Below, in pieces: positions 63,201 to 64,000 of a stretch of 64,000 nucleotides of DNA (the stretch's first letter is position 1; every line of letters begins with the position of its first letter). Made by a program: the position numbers and the translations under genes. Source of the stretch: Physcia stellaris (Eukaryota > Ascomycota > Lecanoromycetes > Caliciales > Physciaceae); the NCBI GenBank assembly GCA_018902385.1, contig JABSSW010000045.1, positions 1 to 64,000 on the forward strand, written 5' to 3'. The notes beneath the pieces were generated by a model. That model searched no databases. It was not told the DNA's origin and was given only the letters and a program-made list of their open reading frames with translations.

Positions 63201-64000
63201 AAATTACATCGATTCTGACGTATTGATCACAATACGATTTTTGAAAAACGATCAACGTTTTCTAGCAAGAACACGTTCAGGCGAAAAACATTGACTAATT
63301 CGCATTCATTTTGATGAATATTGCTGCGTGTTTCAGGCGAAATCGAAATCAATTCTGAAAAACGAAAATTTTATCGCAATATGATTTTCGACTGAATCAA
63401 AATCTTGTTCGTCGATTTCATGATCTGATGCAAAATTTTCAGAAATTGCACTTTCTGAAACATGCATCGAGTTTTGTTGAATAAACGAAAATGTTTCGCA
63501 TCGAACATTGTTTTTGTTTTTAGATTTTGTCGTAATGTTTATATCTTTGCGCATGTCAGCGAACATATGACGTTTTTATTCGAATACGTCAACAGATATT
63601 TTGTTTTTAATAAACGAGCGTGTCAATTGAACATCGTGATTATGTCATTCAAACATATCGTGATTTTATTGTTTGAACATGTCAACAGACTTATCGTGTT
63701 TCGAAACATGTATTCGATTTCGTTTAATGTGTAAATCATGATGTTAATTTTGAAATTCGAACGATGTGAAATCAAAAATGTATAACAGAAATAATGTTAT
63801 GACTAAATCAATAATTGCAAAATTAATTATTTTTCAAATTTCTGTTCATATAATTCGTCAATCTGTTCAATCGTACACACATTTCGAAATTTATTCGAAA
63901 GTATGAGTTTGTTGAATTCAATCGAAAATTTGATGTTGACGTGATCAGATTGATCGTTTTCGATTTATCGAATTTCGATGATCGAACGACTTCGTATATT
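60225..64000. other. AT-rich mutated compartment (right), no intact gene
   Basis: The base composition is that of the left block, rich in TCGAA/AACGA words with C mostly before A or G. Parts, for example 62,581–62,640, still hold several CpT, so depletion is less complete than on the left. No LTR pair, target duplication, zinc-finger pattern or other domain was found. Frames present (for example 60,461–60,727 and 63,462–63,734) are short and compositionally biased. The window ends inside the block. It is probably decayed repeat sequence of unknown family. Confidence 0.8.
61924..62100. repeat. Imperfect direct repeat pair in right AT block
   Basis: 61924–61981 and 62043–62100 (58 bp each, spacing 119 bp) align without gaps with about ten differences, nearly all transitions. 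Both run from GAyGTCTC to GCrygATC-like ends. Confidence 0.6.

Noticed and set aside
60225-64000. LTR pair in the right block
   Set aside because: Only weak similarities were seen (for example between about 62,650–62,720 and 63,810–63,890), with no defined ends or target duplication.

Overview
The window is nuclear DNA of a filamentous ascomycete (Pezizomycotina). The coding genes are split by short GT–AG introns (mostly 46–65 bp) with fungal-type branch sites. The recognisable proteins include fungal-type families such as PalB/Rim13, an FlbD-like R2R3 Myb, a TPR–GT41 O-GlcNAc transferase and Vts1. Base composition is strongly two-phase. A gene-bearing island of ordinary composition (about 9.3–60.2 kb) lies between two very AT-rich blocks (1–9.3 kb and 60.2–64 kb) in which no intact gene is visible.

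Left AT block. Terminal direct repeats and 5-bp target duplications show two nested LTR-type element fossils. The outer one (74–8466) has 161-bp LTRs and TTTTC duplications. The inner one (744–6679) has 214-bp LTRs and TGTTG duplications and was inserted into the outer one. Both carry broken reading frames with C2H2 zinc-finger patterns; I could not see reverse transcriptase or integrase motifs. The block has an unusual mutational signature. C is almost always followed by A or G, so CpT, CpC, ApG and GpG are nearly absent, while CpA and CpG are kept. This differs from textbook RIP (CpA to TpA) and is the most interesting observation here.

Gene island, left to right: a conserved fungal hypothetical protein (10,078–11,592, +); the mitotic-exit phosphatase CDC14 (13,161–15,211, +); a conserved hypothetical protein with a Cys-rich cluster (16,822–18,989, −); the SAM-domain RNA-binding protein VTS1 (21,680–23,634, −); the TFIIIC TPR subunit TFC4/sfc4 (25,085–28,559, +); the COPII coat GTPase activator SEC23 (29,224–31,860, +); ribosomal protein RPL12/uL11 (32,303–33,042, +); O-GlcNAc transferase (34,848–40,010, +); an FlbD-like Myb factor (44,178–45,386, +); a PHD-finger protein (48,385–50,220, +); an NCBP3-family cap-binding protein (50,579–52,125, +); a LisH/WD40 protein with an apparent one-base frameshift (52,514–54,294, +); a peroxisomal ANT1/PMP47-type carrier (55,630–56,804, −); and the calpain-like protease palB/RIM13 (57,105–59,968, +), the last two head to head.

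The genes are mostly housekeeping (cell cycle, RNA polymerase III transcription, secretion, translation, mRNA handling) plus developmental and pH-signalling regulators. They do not form a biosynthetic cluster. Several long stretches (40.0–44.2, 45.4–48.4 and 19.0–21.7 kb) hold no gene I can support. Several intergenic spacers hold short perfect hairpins, three of which share the AAGGTA/TACCTT core. Exon borders were worked out by eye from splice signals, frame continuity and family knowledge, without transcript data.
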